A stretch of 9,399 nucleotides of DNA from NCBI GenBank assembly GCA_021788565.1, contig JAJYKO010000143.1, positions 1 to 9,399 of the forward strand, given 5' to 3'. Position numbers and translations under genes: made by a program. Under the pieces are notes generated by a model. That model had not been told where the DNA came from and did no database searches. It saw nothing but the letters and a program-made list of their open reading frames with translations. Positions 1-5,696 of the stretch are shown here, piece by piece. Each line of letters begins with the position of its first letter. Position 1 is the stretch's first letter. Source of the DNA: Chloroflexota bacterium (GTDB taxonomy: Bacteria > Chloroflexota > UBA6077).

Positions 1-98
1 TAGTAAAGTATCCGCTCGGTCGTCGTCGTCTTGCCGGCGTCGATGTGCGCAATAATTCCGATATTCCTGGTCTTCTGAAGCTGCCCGTTGTCTGCCAA
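1..98 (-). CDS. fusA: Elongation factor G, N-terminal fragment
   Basis: This is the start of the ribosomal translocase EF-G, a GTPase that moves tRNAs and mRNA through the ribosome after peptide bond formation. Only 32 codons are present (98 down to 3) before the left edge. The visible protein begins [20 protein letters not shown] and continues [12 protein letters not shown]. That contains the EF-G form of the P-loop (AHIDAGKT), which separates it from LepA (AHIDHGKS). The start is TTG at 96-98, because no ATG or GTG lies in frame nearby. A purine-rich stretch, GGAAGGAAAG on the minus strand, lies upstream as a moderate ribosome binding site. No rpsL or rpsG gene precedes it, so here fusA heads its own transcript instead of sitting inside a classical str operon. 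It diverges from the Hsp20 gene. A paralogous EF-G copy cannot be excluded from 32 residues. Confidence 0.93.
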   Translation of the reverse strand, partial: MADNGQLQKTRNIGIIAHIDAGKTTTTERILY

Positions 99-150
99 AT
101 GTCGTTCTCTCTTTCCTTCCGTGTCGGCTGCGGGGATCCCATCGCCACAC

Positions 151-184
151 AACAAAAGGGGTCGGATCGGGAAGATCCGGCCCC
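151..184 (-). terminator. Terminator-like hairpin in the fusA leader
   Basis: On the minus strand the arms at 184-174 and 168-158 form an 11-position stem (GGGGCCGGATC against GATCCGACCCC) with one C·A mismatch and a five-base loop. TTTTGTTGT follows immediately. That is the form of a rho-independent terminator. No minus-strand gene ends upstream of it, so it would act inside the fusA leader, as an attenuator, rather than at the end of a gene. Confidence 0.5.
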
Positions 185-343
185 GCTGATTCGCTAAATG
201 GCGACCGCGGATACACCCATGTTCGGCGCGGACTATCGAGAACGCCCGCGCATACCTGCCACCCGCCATCTTCTCGGCCACAGCCGCACCGGCCCTGCCT
301 CGCTGGCGGATCGGCAGGAAAACAACCGTCTCAATCAACGACA

Positions 344-372
344 ATTGTACCAGAAAACGTCGCCATTGTGCA
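344..372 (-). promoter_or_regulatory. Candidate sigma-70 promoter for fusA
   Basis: On the minus strand a -35 box TGCACA (367-372, 4 of 6 consensus bases) is followed by a 17-bp spacer and a -10 box TACAAT (344-349, 5 of 6). Transcription would start near 337, giving a leader of about 240 nt before the TTG start of fusA. The call rests on sequence match only. Confidence 0.5.
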
Positions 373-513
373 GCTATTATTTAGACTTGCGACTCTTTCA
401 GTATCCTCGCCTGACAAAAAGCTGGCAGGCTGTTTGCTGTCAAACAAGGTGGAGCGGCAACTCTAACAAGCGGTTTCGACAAAACGTAAGTATTAAGCAG
501 GAGGCGTATCAGG

Positions 514-972
514 ATGGCAAGCACGGGAGTGACACGATGGCAGCAGGCGAGGCCCGCGGCCAGTATGCGCGACATCGTGGACCGTCTGTTCGATGAGAGC
601 TTCTTCGGGCCGTCTTGGGTTTCGGGCGGCCTCGGGACGGGCTTCACGATGGACGTGTACGAGGAGGACAACAACTACATCTTGGAGGCCACGCTGCCCG
701 GGCTCAGACCCGAGGACGTGGATATCTCGCTGCAGGGTAGCACCTTGACCATCAGAGGCAAGGTAGCAAACCAGGAGCAGAAGGAGAACCGCAGCTACCT
801 GCTCCGCGAGATCGGTGGAGGCGAATTCAGTCGAACCATCACTCTTCCCGCTGACATAGATGCCAGCAACGTGGATGCTACGTTTGACCATGGAATGCTT
901 CACCTGGTCTTGCCGAAAGCTCCGGCGTACCAATCGAAGCGCATCCGGATCAAGACGGAGGCTAAGTCGTAG
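514..972 (+). CDS. Small heat-shock protein, Hsp20 family
   Basis: An ATP-independent holdase chaperone of the alpha-crystallin type: it binds unfolding proteins in the cytoplasm and keeps them soluble for refolding by other chaperones. The 152 residues are typical for bacterial members. A variable N-terminal arm (1-44) is followed by the alpha-crystallin domain (about 45-135). This contains LEATLPGLRPEDVDISL, the usual GEF.R.I.LP segment, and the conserved GML (127-129) in the A-x-x-x-x-G-x-L signature. The C-terminal tail carries an I-x-I motif (I144, I146) used for oligomer assembly. AGGAGG at 499-504, nine bases ahead of the ATG, fixes the start. The gene stands alone, diverging from fusA. 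No CIRCE element is visible, so the basis of heat regulation is unclear. Confidence 0.95.
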   Translation: MASTGVTRWQQARPAASMRDIVDRLFDESFFGPSWVSGGLGTGFTMDVYEEDNNYILEATLPGLRPEDVDISLQGSTLTIRGKVANQEQKENRSYLLREIGGGEFSRTITLPADIDASNVDATFDHGMLHLVLPKAPAYQSKRIRIKTEAKS

Positions 973-1058
973 CGCGCAGTTTGGCCATGATCCTCTGCTG
1001 GCTCTCGATCCTGACTTCTAGGAACCGGGGGCCAGCATGACGTTTGGCCATCTTCTGG

Positions 1059-1113
1059 AGCGGTGCACCGCTTCCGGCCCATCTCGAGCTCGACCGCGAC
1101 TGTAAAATCGCGG
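1059..1113. repeat. Cluster of three palindromes between hsp20 and the DUF4342 gene
   Basis: Three inverted repeats lie close together. AGCGGTGCACCGCT (1059-1072) is a perfect 14-bp palindrome. TCGAGCTCGA (1084-1093) is a perfect 10-bp palindrome. CCGCGA (1094-1099) and TCGCGG (1108-1113) are arms separated by eight bases. None is followed by a T-tract on either strand, so they do not look like terminators. They sit 40-95 bp ahead of the -10 box at 1153 and could be protein-binding sites. Confidence 0.45.
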
Positions 1114-1152
1114 CATCCAGAGCCGAAACCCGAAGACTAAGACTGCTGTCTA

Positions 1153-1158
1153 TATAAT
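1153..1158 (+). promoter_or_regulatory. Perfect -10 box upstream of the DUF4342 gene
   Basis: TATAAT lies 43 bp ahead of the start codon. No good -35 hexamer is found 16-18 bp upstream, and the TGn extension is missing, so this promoter may need an activator or may be weak. Confidence 0.45.
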
Positions 1159-1201
1159 GTGAACGCTAGGTTGGACAGATCAGCGAGGAAGGAGTGCCCC
1201 G

Positions 1202-1477
1202 ATGGCTGACAGAACCGGTCCAGTCTGGGAGGAATTCAAGGTGACGGGCGGTCAAATGGTCGACCTGGTGAGGCAGTTAGTCCACGAGGGCAACGTGCGC
1301 CGAATCCAGGTCAGGCAAGAGGGGAGGACCGTCATCGAGTTACCACTCACGGTGGTCGCCGTGGGCGTATTGATAGCGCCTGTCGCTGCCGCGCTCGGTG
1401 CTTTCGCAGCCGTCGCGACAGATTGTACTATCGCGGTGGAGCGCGAGGAGGAGCCCCCTCACCCAAAGTCTGATTGA
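1202..1477 (+). CDS. DUF4342 domain small membrane-anchored protein
   Basis: A 91-residue protein that I recognise as DUF4342 from its pattern. The N-terminal helix (EEFKVTGGQMVDLVRQLVHE) is followed by GNVRRIQVRQ and a short beta segment, GRTVIELPLT. One hydrophobic segment (about 50-73, rich in V, A and G) comes next, then CTIAVEREEE. No biochemical role is established for this family. The shape suggests a membrane-bound or membrane-associated small protein with a soluble N-terminal module. AGGAAGGAG at 1186-1194, seven bases before ATG, supports the start. The gene is monocistronic by layout, with its own TATAAT upstream and about 250 bp before the kinase gene. Its place between Hsp20 and a two-component system hints at a stress role, which is inference. 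Confidence 0.85.
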   Translation: MADRTGPVWEEFKVTGGQMVDLVRQLVHEGNVRRIQVRQEGRTVIELPLTVVAVGVLIAPVAAALGAFAAVATDCTIAVEREEEPPHPKSD

Positions 1478-1681
1478 TGGCGTGGCAGACCTCCGCAAAT
1501 TCGCGATACTGCTGATGGTAGGCAGCGCTAGCGCCATTGACCTGACCTCAGACTGCCTCACGGTGGATGTGGTCGCACGTCTGCGGAGCGCGGCCGGACA
1601 CGTGGCGGTGAGACTCGAGGTGGGGGTGAACCTGTGCGACCGTGGTCACGCTGCGCATTATCCAGCGCGCGCCATCCGCGC

Positions 1682-1687
1682 TATAAT
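1682..1687 (+). promoter_or_regulatory. Perfect -10 box upstream of the sensor kinase
   Basis: TATAAT lies 37 bp ahead of the GTG start of the kinase gene. The best -35 candidate, TTATCC at 18 bp spacing, is poor. The placement matches the similar box ahead of the DUF4342 gene. The rest of the 1478-1724 gap shows nothing I can support. Confidence 0.4.
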
Positions 1688-1724
1688 CGTGCCGCGCCTA
1701 CCTCACGTTTAGCGAGGTGCAGTC

Positions 1725-3812
1725 GTGGCCGACCATGCCGAGAGAGCCCCGGAACTTGCCACCCTCCTGGACCGCTGCAGGGCCGAGGTCGCTGCTTCGT
1801 GGGTCGAGGCGGCCCTGTCCGACCAAGGCTCTCGCTACAGTGAACTGCCCCGCGGCGAGTTGAAAGGCGCCGCCGAGCGCGGCCTCGCTGCCATCATCGA
1901 AACCCTCACCACCGGCTCAGACGAGGCCATGGAAGCCTACCTCTCCAACGTTTCTCAAACACGGCTCGGTCAGCGATTCGACATGGGCGAGGTCATCGAA
2001 GGCTTCCTGTTACTTCGAGAAGCCGCTCTTCCCTACGTGCGGAGGTCCTTTCCGCCAGGTGCGGTCGAGGGATACGAGGCGGCCGCCCATCTCGACGGCT
2101 GTGTACGTCGCATGCTCGCTCGATTCTCACAACTCTACGCCGACGCCATGCAGCGCGACCTTCTCGCGCACCACAAGCGTGCCGACCTGCTCCTCAGAGT
2201 CGTACAGACGGCAAGCGGCTCCCTCGACCTGGACCAGGTGCTCGCTCGTGTCGCCGAGGGGATGGTCAACGCTGTTGGGGTCCGCTACTGCGGCATTTAT
2301 CTTAGCGACCCTGAGCAGGGCGTGCTGATGCCGCGCGCCGCGGCCGGGGACCTGGCGAGCATTCAGATGGACGTCTTCCGCACCTACTGTCTCGATCCTG
2401 TCCGCGACCCCCTCTTCGCACAGGTGATGGAACGCCGAGAGCCGGCCGTATTTCAGGCTGGACAGATTGGTGGCATCAGCTTTGAGACCGTTCAGGCCTT
2501 CGGCCTGAAGTCCGTCTTGGCGGTCCCCATTGAAGTGGGCGGTCGTGTTCTCGGGGCCGCCGTGGTCGCCGCTTTCAAGACTCACCATGTTTTCAGTTCA
2601 CAGGAGGTCGAGCTGACCTGGGGCATCGCAAACGCTACCGCTCTGGCTATCGAAAACGCCAGGCTGTACGAGGAAGCCACTCGCCGGCTCGCGGAGAGCG
2701 AGGGGCTGCAGCGGGTGGCCGCTGCCCTTTTGGAAAAGCTGGACTCGGGAGAGGTGTTGGATATAGTGTGCGAGGAGGCACGACAGTTAACGGGTGCAGC
2801 GGGGAGCGCAGTGTTCTTGCTGGAGGGAAATGGATGGCTGCGGGTCGCTCGCAGCACTGGCACCGCCTGGCCCACTTACGACCGCCTTCCTCTTGAGCAC
2901 TCCTTTACCGGCATGGTAGTCCAGACTGGTAAAGCCCGCCGGACCAACTCCCCTGCGCTCGAGCCAGAGCGCTTTCGCGGGGACATAGTGCCGGCGGCCC
3001 TACTGGCAGTTCCACTCAGAGTCAAGGGGGTGGAGATCGGCGCCCTCGACGTGATCGACAAGCCCGGCGGGTTCTCGGCGGAGGATCTACGGATGATGGG
3101 CAACTTCGCCGACCAAGCCGCTATCGCAATTGAGAACGCCCGCCTGCGCCGGCAGGTCGAACAACTCGCACTATTGGAGGAGCGACAGCGGCTCGCCCAT
3201 GAGCTCCACGACTCGGTTACCCAGTCGCTCTACAGCATGAGCCTCTTTGCTGAAGCCGCGGGCGGCTTGATCTTGGCGGGAAATACCGAGAAAGCTCTCG
3301 ATCACCTGCGGCAGCTGCGAGACACTGCTCAGGAGTCATTGCGCGAGATGCGGCTGCTGATCTTTGAGCTGCATCCACCAGTGCTCGAGAAGGAAGGCCT
3401 CGTCGCAGCTCTCCAAATGCGGTTGGACACTGTGGAAGCCCGTGGCGGGATCCAGTGCAAGCTCCTGGTTGAGAGGGACGAGAGGCTGAGCATTGCCATC
3501 GAGGAAGAGTTGTACCGCATTGCGGTCGAGGCCCTCAACAATGTTCTGAAACACGCCAGGGCACAGCGAGTCACGGTCCATCTGCGGCTGAGCGAGAAGC
3601 ATGCTTGCCTGGAAGTGGTTGATGACGGGGTGGGCTTTGACACTTCTTCCGGTCGCGCCAAAGGAGGACTCGGGCTAAGCGGAATGGAAGAACGAGCTCA
3701 TCGCATCGGTGCCGTGTTCCGGCTTGAGAGTACGCAGGGTGTTGGAACCAGGGTAAAGGTCGAGTTGGCTTCGCCTCGGGTTGACCCTGGAGGGAAACAA
3801 GATGGTAAGTAA
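1725..3812 (+). CDS. Soluble GAF-GAF sensor histidine kinase, NarL/LiaS type
   Basis: Sensor half of a two-component pair: it should autophosphorylate on histidine and pass phosphate to the regulator encoded next. There are 695 residues and no membrane segment, so it acts in the cytoplasm. Order: an alpha-helical N-terminal domain resembling the RsbRD N-terminal or globin-like sensor helices (about 8-145); GAF 1 (about 155-312); GAF 2 (about 330-472); a short coil; a HisKA_3 dimerisation helix with EERQRLAHELHDSVTQ (phospho-acceptor H495); then HATPase_c (about 590-682) with N-box N605-N606 and H610, DDGVGFD (633-639) and GGLGLSGM (647-654). All catalytic boxes look intact. The GTG start at 1725 is supported by GAGGTG at 1714-1719; there is no nearby in-frame ATG. 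The stop overlaps the regulator start by 11 bp, so the two are translationally coupled. The ligand of the GAF domains is unknown. Confidence 0.93.
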   Translation: MADHAERAPELATLLDRCRAEVAASWVEAALSDQGSRYSELPRGELKGAAERGLAAIIETLTTGSDEAMEAYLSNVSQTRLGQRFDMGEVIEGFLLLREAALPYVRRSFPPGAVEGYEAAAHLDGCVRRMLARFSQLYADAMQRDLLAHHKRADLLLRVVQTASGSLDLDQVLARVAEGMVNAVGVRYCGIYLSDPEQGVLMPRAAAGDLASIQMDVFRTYCLDPVRDPLFAQVMERREPAVFQAGQIGGISFETVQAFGLKSVLAVPIEVGGRVLGAAVVAAFKTHHVFSSQEVELTWGIANATALAIENARLYEEATRRLAESEGLQRVAAALLEKLDSGEVLDIVCEEARQLTGAAGSAVFLLEGNGWLRVARSTGTAWPTYDRLPLEHSFTGMVVQTGKARRTNSPALEPERFRGDIVPAALLAVPLRVKGVEIGALDVIDKPGGFSAEDLRMMGNFADQAAIAIENARLRRQVEQLALLEERQRLAHELHDSVTQSLYSMSLFAEAAGGLILAGNTEKALDHLRQLRDTAQESLREMRLLIFELHPPVLEKEGLVAALQMRLDTVEARGGIQCKLLVERDERLSIAIEEELYRIAVEALNNVLKHARAQRVTVHLRLSEKHACLEVVDDGVGFDTSSGRAKGGLGLSGMEERAHRIGAVFRLESTQGVGTRVKVELASPRVDPGGKQDGK
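3789..3794 (+). promoter_or_regulatory. Ribosome binding site fixing the response regulator start
   Basis: GGAGGG lies seven bases before ATG 3802 and inside the kinase gene. It favours that ATG over the upstream in-frame TTG at 3781, which has no such site. Confidence 0.75.
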
Positions 3813-4482
3813 AGAACCCATCCGAGTCCTCATCGTTGACGACCATGCCATCGTCCGCAAAGGGATCCGCGCCCTGCTGGAGATCGAACCCGGGCTGGAG
3901 GTCGTGGGGGAGGCCAGCAACGGACAAGAAGCGGTGGCCCTCGCCACCAGCCTCCGCCCCAGCGTGATACTGATGGATCTGGTGATGCCGGAGATGGACG
4001 GGATCGAGGCAACCCGGCAGATCTCGACCAGCCTGCCGGAGGTTCGCATCCTGGTTCTCACCAGCTTTGCCGCGGACGATAAAGTGTTTCCAGCTATCAA
4101 AGCGGGTGCCCTCGGCTATCTGCTAAAGGACTCTGGTCCAGAGGAGCTTGTGGAGGCGATCCGTCAGGTCCACAGGGGTGAGTCCTCCCTGCATCCGGCG
4201 ATCGCCCGCAAGGTTCTGAGGGAACTTACCCATCCTTCAGATCGTTTCTCGACCCCAGACGCTCTCACGGAGCGAGAACTGGAGGTACTCAAGCTGCTCG
4301 CCCGCGGGCTTGGGACCCAGGAGATCGCGGAGCGGCTCGTGATCAGCGAGGCCACTGCGCGCACTCACGTGAGTAACATCCTGAGCAAGTTGCACGTTTC
4401 CAGCCGCACTCAGGCGGCGCTCTACGCGCTCAGAGAAGGGCTCGCCACCCTCGATGATTCAAGTGAGGTGCAGGAGCGCTAG
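3802..4482 (+). CDS. Response regulator, NarL/LuxR (LiaR-like) family
   Basis: DNA-binding partner of the kinase immediately upstream. The 226 residues are a full-length NarL/FixJ-type regulator. The receiver domain (about 6-120) keeps the acidic pair D13-D14, phospho-acceptor D59 (VILMDLVMPEMDG), T87/S88 and the conserved lysine K110 (LLKD). The C-terminal LuxR helix-turn-helix (about 158-220) starts LTERELEVLKLLARG and has the recognition region ISEATARTHVSNILSKL. Phosphorylation should promote dimerisation and binding to target promoters. The start at 3802 overlaps the kinase by 11 bp, a common arrangement for keeping the two proteins in balance. Targets are unknown. The nearby stress genes, and this pair itself, are natural candidates. 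Confidence 0.95.
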   Translation: MVSKEPIRVLIVDDHAIVRKGIRALLEIEPGLEVVGEASNGQEAVALATSLRPSVILMDLVMPEMDGIEATRQISTSLPEVRILVLTSFAADDKVFPAIKAGALGYLLKDSGPEELVEAIRQVHRGESSLHPAIARKVLRELTHPSDRFSTPDALTERELEVLKLLARGLGTQEIAERLVISEATARTHVSNILSKLHVSSRTQAALYALREGLATLDDSSEVQER

Positions 4483-4524
4483 CAATTCTACCCCATTTGC
4501 AGTAGATCATATTCTGACTGCGTG

Positions 4525-4552
4525 GAAAGGGCCGTCTTCGGGCGGCCCTTTC
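4525..4552 (+). terminator. UUCG-capped hairpin after the two-component pair
   Basis: Arms at 4525-4536 and 4541-4552 form a 12-bp stem (one G·U pair) closed by C(TTCG)G, a very stable tetraloop, starting 42 bp after the regulator stop codon. The T-run is short (three Ts inside the stem, then CGCG), so termination may be partial. The symmetric A-run and T-run would also allow it to work on the other strand. Confidence 0.75.
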
Positions 4553-4622
4553 GCGTAGGACCGAATCCACTGCCCTCCGATGGAGGCAGATGACGAATGA
4601 AGTAACTTGTAGGCGAAAGAAT

Positions 4623-4700
4623 CTGCACTCGTGCAGTGCCTTACGGGTTCTCAGGGAACATTACCATTCAGGTTGGGACTCCGTCACTGTGGACGGGGTC
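4623..4700 (+). promoter_or_regulatory. Two-hairpin leader of the 74-residue membrane protein gene
   Basis: Two inverted repeats precede the gene. CTGCACTCGTGCAG (4623-4636) can fold as a short hairpin. GACTCCGTC (4677-4685) pairs with GACGGGGTC (4692-4700) as a nine-base-pair stem with a six-base loop. The second ends 18 bp before the Shine-Dalgarno. I do not recognise a known riboswitch class here. Confidence 0.35.
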
Positions 4701-4701
4701 G

Positions 4702-4727
4702 GCATCTCGCGGGTAGCCAAAGGAGGT
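4702..4727 (+). repeat. Leader repeat, copy 1 (with Shine-Dalgarno)
   Basis: A 26-bp block containing GCATCTCGCGGGTAGC and ending in the ribosome binding site AAAGGAGGT. It matches 5120-5145 at 22 of 26 positions. In this copy the block ends nine bases before the ATG of the membrane protein gene. Confidence 0.5.
4719..4727 (+). promoter_or_regulatory. Strong ribosome binding site deciding the start at 4737
   Basis: AAAGGAGGT, nearly full anti-16S complementarity, lies nine bases before ATG 4737. The reading frame stays open upstream to 4590, but the residues there lack hydrophobic character and there is no comparable site, so 4737 is the real start. Confidence 0.8.
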
Positions 4728-4736
4728 CTTATAGAC

Positions 4737-4961
4737 ATGCGAGAAGTAGGAGAGTTGATATTTGCATTCTTGGTGTTGTTGAGCGGTGCGGCCATTGCCC
4801 CTCTAGCGGGAATGGCGGCGGTGCAAGTTGGGGCAGCCGCGGGAGTCAACCCCGGAGCCGCATTGCTTCTGGCAACGTTCGGGTTTCTCGGCGTCGTGAT
4901 AGCAGGCTGGGAGATCATCACGCGGCACAGCCAGCGGCCGCACCGCCCTGCCATGCGCTAG
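4737..4961 (+). CDS. Small two-helix membrane protein, unknown function
   Basis: I do not recognise a family. The 74 residues start MREVGELIFAFLVLLSG and contain two hydrophobic segments, about 6-31 and 42-62. They are separated by a short Gly/Ala/Asn turn (AAAGVNPGA) and followed by a basic tail (RHSQRPHRPAMR). The shape is a helical hairpin in the membrane with the positive C-terminus, and probably both ends, in the cytoplasm. It follows the kinase/regulator pair after a terminator hairpin and precedes the UspA gene by about 250 bp, and its leader shares a sequence block with that of UspA. A stress-induced membrane protein fits this context, but nothing in the protein proves it. It is real on the strength of the ribosome binding site and amphipathic design. 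Confidence 0.7.
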   Translation: MREVGELIFAFLVLLSGAAIAPLAGMAAVQVGAAAGVNPGAALLLATFGFLGVVIAGWEIITRHSQRPHRPAMR

Positions 4962-5047
4962 GACACCAGGCGCCGGCCATCGTAGTGGCGGGCTCCCTGA
5001 ACCTGGCTGGACATAACAAGGAGAAGGCCTCCCACGCACAAGGGTGA

Positions 5048-5077
5048 TTGCCTGTATTCGATGCCCTCGGCCATAAC
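5048..5077 (+). promoter_or_regulatory. Possible promoter for the UspA gene
   Basis: TTGCCT (4 of 6 against TTGACA), an 18-bp spacer and CATAAC (4 of 6 against TATAAT) lie about 140 bp before the gene. It is a weak match and the only one I find in the 252-bp gap. Confidence 0.22.
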
Positions 5078-5119
5078 AGGGGTCGAAAACAGTGAAGCTC
5101 AGCCTGGCAAGCCTGGCCA

Positions 5120-5145
5120 GCATCTTGCGGGTAGCAGAAGGTGGT
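5120..5145 (+). repeat. Leader repeat, copy 2
   Basis: Matches 4702-4727 at 22 of 26 positions (GCATCTTGCGGGTAGC core). Here the purine end is changed (AAGGTGGT) and the true Shine-Dalgarno lies 60 bp further on. CTTGCGGG (5124-5131) recurs at 5165-5172 inside the same leader. Confidence 0.5.
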
Positions 5146-5200
5146 GGTGCTGAGGTGCTGTGAACTTGCGGGCAGAAACGTCCAGCCGTGATGCTGGTGT

Positions 5201-5209
5201 AAGGAGGTC
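5201..5209 (+). promoter_or_regulatory. Ribosome binding site deciding the UspA start
   Basis: AAGGAGGTC lies just ahead of ATG 5214. An in-frame GTG at 5160 would add 18 residues unlike any UspA N-terminus and has a much poorer site. Confidence 0.8.
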
Positions 5210-5213
5210 TAGA

Positions 5214-5675
5214 ATGATCAGCCGTGTTCTGGTCACACTCGACGGGTCCGATCTGGCGGAGAAGGTCCTACCGTATGCGAAAGATCTCGCGACGAGATTG
5301 AACGCTCAAGTGGTCCTGCTGCGAGTGGTGGAGCCCAAGATGCCCGAGATGATGATGTCAGAATTTGTCTCAGCAGAAGCCATCGAATCAACGGCCAAAC
5401 GGACCGAAGAGGAGAAGAAAGAGGCCAGCGATTACCTTTCGAGTCTGGCTGCAGCCTGGAAGAGTGAAGGAATCGACGCCAGGTGGGAAGCGCTCGAGGG
5501 CGATCCAGCCTCCAAGATCATCGACTTCGCCCGCGCTCAGCAGATCGATTTGATCGCCATGTCGACGCACGGCCGTTCCGGTCTCAGCAAGCTGGTTTAC
5601 GGCAGCGTTGCCGACAGGGTGCTGCGCGAGTGCGGCACTCCGATCCTGCTGATCAAGGCTGCCGGCCCCAGGTAA
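5214..5675 (+). CDS. Universal stress protein, UspA family
   Basis: Cytoplasmic single-domain Usp of 153 residues, the usual length. It begins MISRVLVTLDGSDLAEKVLP, the typical first strand and D/G loop of the Rossmann-like Usp fold. A helical acidic insertion follows (about 47-80, rich in E and K). Near the C-terminus lies the nucleotide-binding signature in IAMSTHGRSGLSKLVYGSVA, matching the ATP-binding pattern G-x2-G-x9-G-S/T except that Ser replaces the first Gly. That substitution is common in ATP-binding Usps. It ends with the conserved strand TPILLIK. Such proteins bind ATP and help cells survive starvation, oxidative or heat stress, though the precise mechanism is often unknown. It has its own long leader and a strong hairpin after the stop codon, so it is probably monocistronic. 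Confidence 0.95.
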   Translation: MISRVLVTLDGSDLAEKVLPYAKDLATRLNAQVVLLRVVEPKMPEMMMSEFVSAEAIESTAKRTEEEKKEASDYLSSLAAAWKSEGIDARWEALEGDPASKIIDFARAQQIDLIAMSTHGRSGLSKLVYGSVADRVLRECGTPILLIKAAGPR

Positions 5676-5696
5676 TTCGGAAGGGCGTAGCGCAAG

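Larger units (their letters stand above)
99..513. other. Divergent intergenic region fusA / hsp20
   Basis: I see no convincing gene in these 415 bases. Short open frames exist, but they lack ribosome binding sites and family resemblance. The region holds a candidate minus-strand promoter (344-372) and a terminator-like hairpin (158-184) between that promoter and fusA. Next to hsp20 I find no clear sigma-70 promoter and no CIRCE element (TTAGCACTC inverted repeat). A perfect TTGACA on the minus strand at 438-443 lacks a matching -10 box at the right distance. Confidence 0.6.

Noticed and set aside
438..443. Perfect TTGACA on the minus strand
   Set aside because: At 17-18 bp downstream only TTTTTG or TTTTGT is found, which is a poor -10 box.
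198..596. Plus-strand 132-codon open frame in the fusA/hsp20 gap
   Set aside because: No ribosome binding site, composition unlike a folded protein, and it runs into hsp20 in another frame.
493..933. Minus-strand 146-codon open frame
   Set aside because: Mirror of the Hsp20 gene, which has the family motifs and a ribosome binding site.
962..1051. Minus-strand 29-codon frame starting MAKRHAGPRFLEV
   Set aside because: It reads somewhat like a real peptide, but there is no ribosome binding site, it overlaps the end of hsp20, and it is too short to support.
1398..1712. Plus-strand open frame of 104 codons overlapping DUF4342 and the gap after it
   Set aside because: It starts inside the DUF4342 gene. 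The part beyond 1477 has a possible ATG at 1515 but no Shine-Dalgarno and no family resemblance.
4631..5047. Plus-strand 138-codon frame
   Set aside because: Shifted shadow of the 74-residue membrane protein, basic and low in hydrophobics, with no binding site.
5048..5145. Possible riboswitch in the uspA leader
   Set aside because: CTCAGC and GCTGAG can close a domain, but I could not match any known riboswitch core, so only the repeat is reported.
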